In this document: positions 48,590 to 59,415 of the stretch, piece by piece
Layout: each line of letters begins with the position of its first letter
Position numbering within the stretch: the stretch's first letter is position 1
Assembly (NCBI RefSeq): GCF_036884655.1
Contig: NC_088357.1
Coordinates: forward strand, 12,992,001-13,056,000
DNA length: 64,000 nt
Source: Musa acuminata AAA Group
Lineage: Eukaryota; Streptophyta; Magnoliopsida; Zingiberales; Musaceae
Reading direction: 5' to 3'
The notes under the pieces: model-generated
What the model was told of the DNA's origin: nothing
Seen by the model: the letters and a program-made list of their open reading frames with translations, nothing else
Database searches by the model: none
Position numbers and translations under genes: made by a program

Positions 48590-49737
48590 TTGTTTATACT
48601 ATAGATTGGTTTTGAACAGTGTGTATTGTGTTTTAGATAACCTTTTGGCATGAAAATCGTTGACGTAATAGCGAGAAAGGGCAACAACTTTTGCTGACCT
48701 CGTAGATGGTAGCGCTGCCATCTGCGTGCAAGCTTCCGGCCAGCAGCCGCCTGTGTGCGGGCACTATGCCAGCAGGTATAGTTACCTACAATGGCGCCCA
48801 CAAGTAGGGCCGCAAGCACGACGACACCTGCAGGTGCCCGCATGCAAGGGCGGGGCTTGCCAGCAATGGGCGCTACGCCTGTGCGAGCCCCAGCAAGCGG
48901 CGCTTGCAAGCGCTGCGCCCACGAGTAGAGCTGCCCGTGGGGACAACGGCACCTGCGGGTGCCATCTCCGTGTAAGCTTTCGGCCGGCAATCGCTTGTGT
49001 GCAAGCACTATTCCAACAGGTTTGGCTACCTATAGTGGCGCCCACAAGTAGGGCCGCAAGCACGGCAGCACCTGCGGGTGCCTGCATGTAAGGCCGAGGC
49101 TTGCCAGCGATGGGCGCTACGCTTGCGTGAGCCCAACAAGCGACGCTTGCAAGCGCTACGCCCACGAGTAGAGGGTGGCCCCCCCTATCCCCACCATCAC
49201 CTTTATCCAAATTATCATAATACCCCTCAAAATTCAAAAAATTTCATGTATGTCCCAAATTTCAGAAAATATTAATTAATTAAATATTTTAATTAATTAT
49301 TATTATTATTATCTAGTAGTCCTACATGATGATGATGTGTACATGTGATGTATGATATGTGGACGGATGATCATGGACTGTGTGATGTGTGTGTACTTGT
49401 GATTATTATTATTATGGCATATGAGCCTCTATTTTATTTCTCGTTTATTGTTGGGCCTGCATATCTATGATTAAGTTGTAATCATACGAGGAGGCATAGC
49501 GAGAGCGTGAAAGCGATAACGGGACCCATGAGGTCGAGACGGACGTTCGCAATGCATAGAGATGCGTCAAGATGCCCACTGAACCGATGAGGATGAGATG
49601 GACGATCACAGGGCATAGACATACACCGCCGCACATATAGATCTTGATGTGAGTGATTAGGCCGACTAGCTCGGGCTTGATCACATTAGGCTATGGTCCA
49701 TGATCATCTAGTGTGATTGCTTATGTGATGTATGATT

Positions 49738-49775
<38 letters not shown>

Positions 49776-50379
49776 CATTACATTAAGAGACCAAATCAAA
49801 ATATTAATTCAGTAAACGTGAGGCAATTAGACTGACCGACGTGGCTTTCTATCGTTATAAATAGAGACCAATTCTCGATGCATGTTGAGTTGGTCGAGTC
49901 CCTCAAAGCTCGCCTATATCGCGACTCGTTATCTTGCCTACAATATAGAGATGTCATCGGTGACATGAGGAAATAGTATGTTTGGTCGAGTCCCTTTAGG
50001 GTATATCATCGAATCAGACTCATCTTGTAATGATGGTATTGACTTAATCGAACATCATGGTTGGTCGAGTCCCTCGAGACCATGGTGGTTTGGATGCCGA
50101 ACAGGATGGGAATCACAAGGAGTTATGATTGATAAGAGTTGACTATATTTTGAGCTTAGTGTGAATAGTCGAGTCCCTCGAGGTTACATTAAGATGCTGA
50201 TTTGATCTCAATCCCTACTAGAAGTCTATCGAAGACTTTCGTTTCACGTGCTAAGGGTGTCACGTGACTTGCTAGTAAAATAGTGGGAGCAGATTAAGAT
50301 AGAAGTTCATATCTTGATTGTTTATTTTTTTGTAAAATCTATATGTTATTTATTTCTGCTGCATCTTTATTTTCAAAAA
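48590..50379 (+). other. gag leader of copia element C
   Basis: Noncoding. It contains a GC-rich tandem duplication (48716-49170, period about 244 bp), (TA)n at 49741-49774 and diverged versions of the four stem-loops (motifs at about 49890, 49982, 50060 and 50168). In the fourth, CTTAGTGT faces ACATTAAG, a change that keeps pairing as G-U. In the third, CATGGT faces ACCATG. Confidence 0.65.
48716..49170 (+). repeat. 244-bp GC-rich tandem duplication in the C leader
   Basis: TGCCATCT(G/C)CGTG(C/T)AAGC starts at 48716 and 48960. The two copies share GGCGCCCACAAGTAGGGCC, GGGCGCTACGC and GCTTGCAAGCGCT in order. Confidence 0.8.
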
Positions 50380-53300
50380 ATGTCGCTTTCAAATCCCTTA
50401 CGTGGCACACTTAATGTCAATCGCCTCACTGGTCTGAATTATATAGATCAGCTATGTACTTGATAAAATGATGTCGACGCCCTAGGAAGGGGCAAACGAG
50501 GATGAGATCGCTCGCTACGTGAAGTACATAGATGAGTCCACTCTTGCTCAACATTACATGTTGAAATCAATAACTCATGTGTTACAAAGACAGCATAGAA
50601 AGATGGATACTAGATCCAGTCTCTTACATGTCCTTAAACTGTTTGAGGAACATGGAAGGACTCAGCGATATGAGATATCCAAGAGCCTCTTCCATGCAAG
50701 GATGACTGAGGGGACATCGATTCAGAACCATGTCATAAAGATAATTGAGTGGATAGAAAAACTCATAGGTCTAAGAGTGGTCCTAGAGGATAACCTGGGT
50801 GTGGATCTTATGCTTCAGTCCCTACCAGATTCCTTTTCATAATTCATAATAAATTTTAATATGAACAAGCTTGATGTGACTCTCCCTGAGCTCCTCAATA
50901 TGTTGAGGGAAGCAGAGAGTTCTATTAAGAAAGAGAAGTTGATTCTTTATAGTGGTAAGACTAGAAAGAAAAGGAAAGCATAAAAGTCCTTTAAGAAGGG
51001 CAAGGGTAAGGGCAGACTGGGTAAAGTAAAGGTTGCTAAGAAAGACCTAACAAAGAACAAAGGCCAATGCTTCCATTGCAGCAAAGATGGGCACTAGAAG
51101 AAGAATTACAAAGAGTACCTTGCAGAGAGAGTGAAACAGAAGTTTGGAAAAGCTTTGAGTATATTCATGATCAGCCTCCATTTGTCAGACTCTTATGATA
51201 ACATATGGGTCTTGAATACTGATAGTACTTATCATATTTATAATTCATTTCAGGTTCTGGCAAGACCTAGAAGATTGGCGAGAGGTGAGATGGACCTCAA
51301 GATAGGCAATTGAGCAAAAGTTGTTGCAGTAGCTGTTGGTAAGGTCACCCTAGATCTGCTTAGTGGAGTTATTATTGCATTGGATGCATGCTATTTTGTT
51401 TCTTCTATTATCAAAAATATTATTTTCATTTTATATTTGATAGTTAGTGGATATAAATTAGTTTTTGAGAACAATTGTTGTTCAATATTATTAGATGATA
51501 AGATCATCACAAGAGAAACACTGTGTAATGATTTGTTTATACTAGATACTGCTCCACATATCATTAATGCAAGTGTGTCCAAGAGAAAACGAGATCAGGT
51601 GAATAATGCATACATGTGGCATTGTAGGCTAGGTCACATCCATGAGGGAATGATTTAAAAGTTGTCAAACGATAGATATCTATATCCATTCGACTATGAC
51701 TCATATGCAACCTACGAACCTTACCTTTATGGAAAAATTGACTGACTCTCCTTTTAATGGAATTAGAAAGAAAGTCACTGAGTAGTTGAAACTCATACAT
51801 AGTGATGCATGTGGATGCATATGGACCCATGTCAACTCATGTTATAGGTGATTACTCTTATTTTATTACTTTTACTGATGATTTCTCAAGGTATGAACAT
51901 ATATACTTGATGAAGTACATGTATGAGGCATTTGAGAAATTTAGAAAGTATAAGAATGAAGTAGAGAACGAGAATGAAAAGAGTACCAAGACTCTTCGAT
52001 TAGATCGAGGAGGTGAGTACTTTAGTATAGAGTTCACCTAGTTCCTCAAGAACCATGGGATTCTATCCCAATGGACACCTCCTTATACACATCAACTTAA
52101 TGGTATATCTGAAAGGAGGAATCGTACATTGTTAGACATTGTGTGATTCATGATGAGTTTCGCTGACTTGCTAGTCATAGGTGCCCAGCAAGCCAATCAC
52201 GTGAGTGATAGTATGTGTGACTTGACACGCTGTCGCTTTGCTTATTATATTTTGGCATTTATCACTTTATATTGACTATTGCATATATGCATGTATATAT
52301 TGTGATGTCCTTGGATCTGTGCAATGGGAATCAGATCATGATGAGATCATGATAATGAGACTAATTCACCTTTAAACACAGATCCTAAATAATCCCGGTC
52401 ATATGTTATTCGAGAGGGATATCGAGATGACCAGACAGACTAGTGTGCTATATATCCATCCATATGATGGATGCAGCTGGTCTCATAGCTGCTCGTGTGG
52501 GGACAATAGAGATACAGTACATATGCTCATTGGAGAATGAGTTCACTGATTGATCTGCTTACGGAATGTTGGATGGTTAATGATACCTTATTGTCAGACA
52601 GAGATTTCATAGTCCCAATGGTGTATCTAGTCCTTAGACTTGAGACACCAAGAATGTCCTATATGAGTACTCTATTCTTTGATACCGGACTTATAGGTTT
52701 GGATGTCCCATATCTAGTACAGTCGGTTATCAGGAATGACAATCAACTTTACGGGGGCTATTGAGTGTCGATAGAGGATCATCTACTATCAGTGTCATGA
52801 GAGAAATATCACATGTGTTCTTGTTTAGAAAAATCCCTGGCTAGGGTCATTCGGATTTATAAAGAAAGAGTTCTCCGGGAGAATCCGATTAGAGCAAGAC
52901 TCGAGTAGAAACCGTATGAGTTTGACAACACCATGCCCGATATATGGTCTTTGGGATATTAGATGGATGAGGGACTATAGGTATATGGTAACTGAGGATA
53001 GAAATATCCAATGGATTGGATTCTCCTGTATCGTTTTGGGGCTGCGATGTAGTGGCCTAATACGTTCGCAGTCGATGAGTCGAGTGAATTATTATGAAGA
53101 TAATAATTCACTGAGCAAAAAGGAGTTCTAACAGGTATGACTCACGGCCAACTCGATATTGGGCCTAGAGGGTCACACACATATGGTAGGCATTGCGATG
53201 AGTAAAGGTTCGGATATGAGATATCCGTCGGAGCCCTTGTCTTTTTGGATATCCAATAAGCCCCTGAATTATTAGATCCTATATATAAGATCAAATAAGA

Positions 53301-55820
53301 GCCCATGAGTGATTATTGGATAGAGATCCACTAATCTAAAAGGCTTGGGCAGTTGGATGCAAATCCAATACCCAATAGGGGAGGATTCATTAGGGTTAAG
53401 TTGACAGGAGACCTCTATAAATAGGAGGGATTCAATGGTTCATAGGCTAAAGCTTTTGCTTGCCTCTCCTATTCTCCTCCCCCTCTCCACCTCAGAGCAG
53501 GCCTGGAGTTTTGAGGAGTGTCGTCACAGCTCTACTGTATAGATCACCGCTAGAGAAGAGGGTGCTTGACCTCCTTCACCCTCTCATAGAGATATGCAAG
53601 GATTCAGAGATATATGGTCTCCCTATGTAACACAAACTTTACTATACACAGTTTTCTATTTTACGAATTTTGCATATCAATCGCGAATTTTGCGTATTAA
53701 TCTTTACACGATGATGAACATCTATTTAAGAATAGAAGATTTTGTTTTCTGTTCTTCTGTTGTGCATGTGATGTCGCCCCCAAAGATTTCCCAACATGAC
53801 CTACCCATCTCATTCTGGGGGTATGCCCTAAAGACTGTAGCTTACCTTTTGAATAGAGTTTCAACTAAATCGGTAGTATCTACACCAAATGAGATATGAA
53901 AAGAGAAAATGCTCAATCTTAAGGTTATTGAGATTTGGGACTGGCTTGCCCATGTTAAAAGACACAACCCCGATAAGTTAGAATCGAGGATGGAGCGATG
54001 CAAGTTCGTAGGATACCCCAAAAAAACTTATGAATATTATTTCTATCATCCCAAGGACCAAAAGGTCTTTGTAGCTAAGAGAGTAGTGTTCCTTGAGAAG
54101 GAATACATTCTTGGTAGAGACAATGGGAGCTTGATAGAGTTAAGCGTGATTAGAGAACCTACCTCAAGCACCACTCCACAGCTCGAGTATGTTCAGGTAC
54201 CTAGCACACAATTTCTGACTTTATGTAGGTCCGACAGAGTATCACATCCTCCTAAGAGATATATGAGATATATTAGAGGAGAGGATATTGATCTTTAGAC
54301 CTACGAGGAGGCTATTATGAGTATAGATTTCGGGAAGTGGTAAGAAGCCATGAATTTTGAGATGGATTCCATGTGCTCTAACAAGGTTTGGAACCTAGTT
54401 GATGCACGCGAGGGTATTGTACCCATCGGTTGCAAGTGGATCTTCAAGAAGAAGATCAGAGTAGATGGAACGGTAGATACCTATAAAGCAATGCTAGTTA
54501 CTAAGGAATATCGTTAAAGGCAATGTGTTGACTATGATGAAACATTCTCACCCATAGCCATGTTAGAATCCATTCGAATTCTATTGGCTATTGCAGCATA
54601 CTATGATTATGAGATTTGACAGATGGACGTGAAATCCATGTTCCTCAATGGTAATCTCGAGGAGGAGGTGTATATGATACAGCTTGAGGGATTCGTGTCT
54701 AAATACTGCCCAGATAAGGTGTGTAGGTTGCTTAGGTCTATTTATGGACAAAAGCAAGCTTTCCGAAGTTGGAACATAAGATTTGATGAGACAATTATAT
54801 CTTATAACTTCGTTAAGAATAAAGATAAGCCTTGTGTGTACAGGAAGATAAGTGAGAGCGCTATCACCTTCTTAGTGTTATATGTGGATGACATTATGAT
54901 AATTAGAAATTATGTAGGAATGTTGTCCACAGTAAAGACATTATCTATATACTTCTCCATGAAGGACTTAGGGCATCATATATCTCAAGAATTCAAATCT
55001 ATATAGATAAATTCAAGAGGATACTTGGTTTATCCCAATCCACGTACATAGACATCATTATTAAAAGATTTGACATGAAAAATTCTAAGAGAGGTCTTAT
55101 ACCGATGAAATATGAAATATCACTTTCTAGGAATATGTCCTCAAAGACTCCTGAATAAAGATACCCTATGCCTCGATGATAGAGTCTATCATGTGTTATG
55201 TATCAGGCCTAATATAGCATATGCTTTGAGTGTTATGAGCAGCGGATTTAGGCTTGAAGCAAACGAAAGTAGTAAAGTTTATCCTTAAGTACTTGAGAAT
55301 GACTAATGATCTTTTACTAGTATATGAAGAGAGTAACCTTAGGGTTGAAGGCTACATAAACTCGAGTTTCCAATCCGATGTGGATGATAGCAAGTCAAAT
55401 TCGAGATATATATACACCATGAATGGATGAGCAATGTGCTACAAGAGTTCAAAGCAAGATACTACTGCTAACTCGACCACAAAGTCAGAGTACATTGTTG
55501 TAGCAGAGGCAGCGAATGAGGGAGTCTAGACGAAGAAGTTCATCACAAATCTGGGAGTCGTGTCGGGTAGCGATGAGCCGATTCCCTTATATTACGATAA
55601 TAACAGGGTGATTGTTCAAGCAAGGGAACCCGAGTCTCATTAGAAATGTTCTGAGGATGTTCCAACTTATTAGAGAGATCGTCGCCTAAGGAGATGTAGT
55701 AGTGGAAAGAGTTCCATCCGAAGATAACATTGTATATCCACTAACAAAGTTATTGTCTCACATTGTCTTCGAGCGTCACAAGGGTCTGATGGGATCAGAC
55801 ATATAGGTGATTGGCTTTAG
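50380..55820 (+). pseudogene. copia gag-pol of element C (many stops, interrupted)
   Basis: Recognisable pieces of the A/B polyprotein: [20 protein letters not shown] at the start, then a gag deletion; QHRKMDTRSSLLHVLKLFEE; a damaged CCHC knuckle (stop in place of Trp); LSDSYDNIWVLNTDSTYHI, where the protease Asp-Thr-Gly is Asn-Thr-Asp; [37 protein letters not shown]; after the solo [48 protein letters not shown]; and RNase H remnants ending before the stop at 55820. Numerous stops and frameshifts make it inactive. Confidence 0.9.
52169..53796 (+). repeat. solo LTR of the copia A/B/C family nested in element C
   Basis: 1628 bp, TGCTAGTCATAGG ... GATTTCCCAACA, flanked by TGACT (52164-52168) and TGACC (53797-53801). 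The uninterrupted sequence in element B reads GCTGACCTACCC at this point, so the left copy has one transition. There is no internal region, as expected after LTR-LTR recombination. TATA-like TATAAATAGG near 53416. Confidence 0.92.
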
Positions 55821-55834
55821 GTCAAGTGAGAAAT

Positions 55835-57343
55835 TACTAGTCATAGGTGCCTACAAGCCAATCACATGAGTGATGACATATGTGATTTGACACAGTCTTT
55901 TTGTTTATTATTATTATTTATTATTTTATTATTTTATATTGGATATTGGTCGAATATATTGTGATGTCAATGGATTTGTGCAATGGAAATTAGATCATGA
56001 TGAGATCATGATAATAAGACTAATTCGCCTTTAAACATATATCATAAATAATCCTTGTCATAGATTACTCGAGAGGGACATTGAGATAATCGGACAAACT
56101 AGTGTGCTGTATAACCGTCCATATGATGGATATAACTGGTCTTATAGCTGCTCGAGTGGGGACACTTGAGATACAATACAAGTACTCATTAGAGAATGAG
56201 TTCACTGATTAATCCGCTTACGAAATGCTGGATTGTTGATAAAGCCTTATTGTTAGACAACAATTTCGTAGTCTTAATGGTATATCTAGTTCATATACTT
56301 GAGACACTAAGGATGTCCTGTATGAGTACTCAACTCTTTGATACCAGACTTATAGGTCTGGAGATTCCAGATCTACATGATCGATCATCGGAAGTAGTAG
56401 CCAACCTTACGATGACTATTAAGTATCGATAGAGGATAATATGCTCTTGGTGTTATGAGAGGAATATCTTATGTGTTTTTGCTCAGACATAAAGAGCGAG
56501 ACTCGAGTAGAAACCCTATGGGTCTGACAACACCATGCTTGGTATACAGTCTCTGAGATATTATATGGATGAGGGACTATTGGTATACGATATCTGACGA
56601 TAGACAGGTCCAATGGATTTGATTCCCCGGTATCGTCTAGGGACTACGACGTAATGGCCTAGTACGTCTGCAGTTGATGAGTTAAGTGAATTACTATGAA
56701 GATAATAATTCACTGAGCTAAAAGGAGTTTTGATAGGTATGACTCATGGCCAACTCAATATCAGGCCTAGAGGGTCACACACATATGACAGGAGTTGCAA
56801 TGAATATATGTTCAAATATGAGATATCTACCGGAGCCCCTATCTTATTAGATATCCAATAAGCCATAAATTATTGGATACTATGGATGAAATCTAATAAG
56901 AGCCAATGAGAGATTATTGGATAGAGATTTACTAATCTAAGAGGCTTAAGTAGTTGGATAGAGATTCAATACCCAATATCCAATATGACATGATCCATTA
57001 AGGTTATGTTGACATGAGACCTCTATAAATAGGAGGGAACCAATGATTCATATGCTAGAGCTTGGAGACTTAAGGAGCATTGTCGTAGCCTTGTTGTGTA
57101 GATCATTATTAGAGAGATGAACGCTTGACCTCCTTCAGCTTCTTTAAGAGATATGCAGAGATTCAAAGATATATGATTTTCATAAGTAAGACAATATTTA
57201 ATATACGAAGTTTTAAGTTTCACAAATTTTGTGCATAAATCTTCGTACGATGATGAATATATCTTTAAGAATTTTTAGGAATTTTGTTTTAATGTTCTTC
57301 CATTGCGCTGCATATGTGATGTCACCTCTCAGATTTCCTTACA
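55835..57343 (+). repeat. 3' LTR of copia element C
   Basis: Begins TACTAGTCATAGG after the purine tract GTCAAGTGAGAAAT and ends AGATTTCCTTACA. It is heavily diverged from the 5' LTR, with several internal deletions (for example near 56489). Confidence 0.85.
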
Positions 57344-58390
57344 CATAAATGTCATATTCAAAACTTTCCTAAAATTTTAGATCAATTTGAATAGTACATC
57401 TATATGCTCTATTTTTTATTTTTTCTAAAAAATAGTGCGTCACCTATTAAAATTTTTTTATAACAAATTATATATATATTGTTAAATAATGCATCTATAT
57501 GATGCATTATAATTGGTTAGAAATAGAAAGAACAAGAAGGACATAAAAAAATGACACACTATTTAGAAACTAAAAAATCCATAAAAATTTAAAATAAAAA
57601 ATCAGTGACATGTTAATAAGTGTCGCTTTTCTAAAAATTTTATGTCATTTTGAGTATTTCATCCATAAGATGTATTATTTTTTATTTCTTATCGAAAATA
57701 ATGTATCACCTATTAGATTTTTTTTTTCTATATCAAATTTTCTACATATATTGTTAAACTATTTAGAAGCTTAAATATAAAAAAATTACACGAATGAATT
57801 ATAATTTATCATAAATAGAAAAATAAAGAGAAAATAAAAAATGATACACTATTCATATGCTAAAAAAATCCATAAAATATAAAAAAAATTATCTATAATA
57901 GAAAACTAGTGGCATATGTCAATAAGTATCATATTCAAAATTTTCTTAAAAATTTCAGATCGTTTTGAATAGTATATCCATGCAATGTACTATTTTTTAT
58001 TTTTACTCAAAAATAATAGACGTATTAGGAAATTTTTTTAAGCCAAAATTTCTACATATATTGTTGACCTATGTAGAAGCTTAAATATAAAAGAATATTA
58101 CATGGATGCATTATAATTTATTAAAAATATAAAAAGAAGAAAATAAAAATATTATTATTTATATTCTAAAAAATCCGTAAAAATATAAAATAATTTTAAA
58201 TAAAAAACTATTGATATATATCCGTAAGTATCTTATTCAAAGCTTTCTTAAAAATTTGAGATCATTGTGAAAAGTACATCAAAGTCACGTATTGTTTTAA
58301 TTTTTCTACAAAAAATAATGCAACATCTTTTTTTTTTTTTGGATCATATTTTTTACATATATTATTGATATATTTAGAAACTTAAATGTG
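57344..58390. repeat. AT-rich tandem array, about 3.5 units of 275-300 bp
   Basis: Each unit repeats (T/C)ATATTCAAA..TTTC, TTTAGATCA.TTTGAATAGTA, TATTTTTTATTTTT, CATATATTGTT, ATGCATTATAATT, AGAAAATAAAAA, AAAAAATCCATAAAAAT in order, starting near 57350, 57626, 57928 and 58229. Continuous with 46681-46968 without element C. No gene. Confidence 0.8.
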
Positions 58391-58734
58391 CAAAAATATT
58401 CTAGAGTTCAATAGAAAACGCTTGAACCTTCCTTATGACACCGATGGAATAAAAAATCAAATAAATCGATATCGTCGATGACAAAACTGAATTTTCATAA
58501 GCAAAACTCAACCCTAAATACTGTGACATACAAAGGTAAGAATGCTGGGAGGATATACTATTGCAATGAAATAGCTGAGTAATTGGAGATGAAAGATTAT
58601 ACAACATTGGTGACATCAATTAGTAAATATGAAATAGCGATAAATCAATTTTGTATCCGATTTAAGCTTATATGAACCCAAATAAATTTTTAAGGTTAAC
58701 ATTTTCCTTTACAGAAAAAAAACCCAAAGTTATG

Positions 58735-58800
<66 letters not shown>

Positions 58801-59415
58801 ACAATGTTGTTACCTTAATATTCTACCACAGGCCCTGCCAACGTCATAAATAATTATAATAGTAATATAATTGTGGACGTATTTATTTGATGCTGTTATC
58901 ATTTTTTTATGTGGATTTTTTTTGTATCATTCAGATCTTTGATGTAGACGAAAATGACGAATGCTAGTACAAAGATGACGTTACTCCTATGGGATGATTT
59001 AGATGAGTTCATCTTTTCCTTGTAGCTTTCATATCGGGGAATTCTTGTACATTTAATTCATGTTTTTCATGATTTTTATATGATCAGAAGAGAAATTTAA
59101 AAGAAAGAAAAATGACCGTGGGAAATATATGCATGGTGTTGGATACAGATGCTTACACGGATTCAACGGGTGTGTTCGTGGACCCGAACCCAAATCATGG
59201 TTTTCGGATCATTTGTGGTCCATATCGGATCCGCTTACCTGCGACCCGAATCCTCTCCGCTCATTCCCGACTTCTCCGACCGATATGTATCACTGCGTCG
59301 TAGCTTTTACCGCTCTATTTCGCCCTCTTCCGCCCTGGTTTTAGGTTTCCTGACGATTCTTATAAGGTGTTCGATCGATTAGGGATCCTTCACTCGGGTG
59401 AAAGCGCCGCAGAGG
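58391..59415. other. spacer and LTN1 promoter / 5' UTR region
   Basis: Contains (TA)n at 58737-58797. From about 59160 the base composition becomes GC-richer (GACCCGAACCC, GCGACCCGAATCC), as expected near a plant promoter and 5' UTR. Short ORFs ahead of the LTN1 ATG (for example from 59112) could be upstream ORFs if transcription starts that far upstream. This cannot be decided from sequence. Confidence 0.4.

Larger units (their letters stand above)
46969..57343 (+). mobile_element. Ty1/copia element C, old and decayed, with nested solo LTR
   Basis: Same family as A and B. 5' LTR 46969-48572, primer site 48574-48589, leader, broken gag-pol 50380-55820, 3' LTR 55835-57343. Flanks CACGA (46964-46968) and CATAA (57344-57348) differ by C to T and G to A only, compatible with a decayed target duplication. 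Many stops, indels and transitions are present. It sits in the AT-rich tandem array and is interrupted at 52169-53796 by a solo LTR. Confidence 0.9.

Noticed and set aside
59112..59382. Three overlapping ORFs of 63-77 codons before LTN1
   Set aside because: They lie in the likely promoter/5' UTR, overlap each other in three frames and have no motif. At most they are upstream ORFs.
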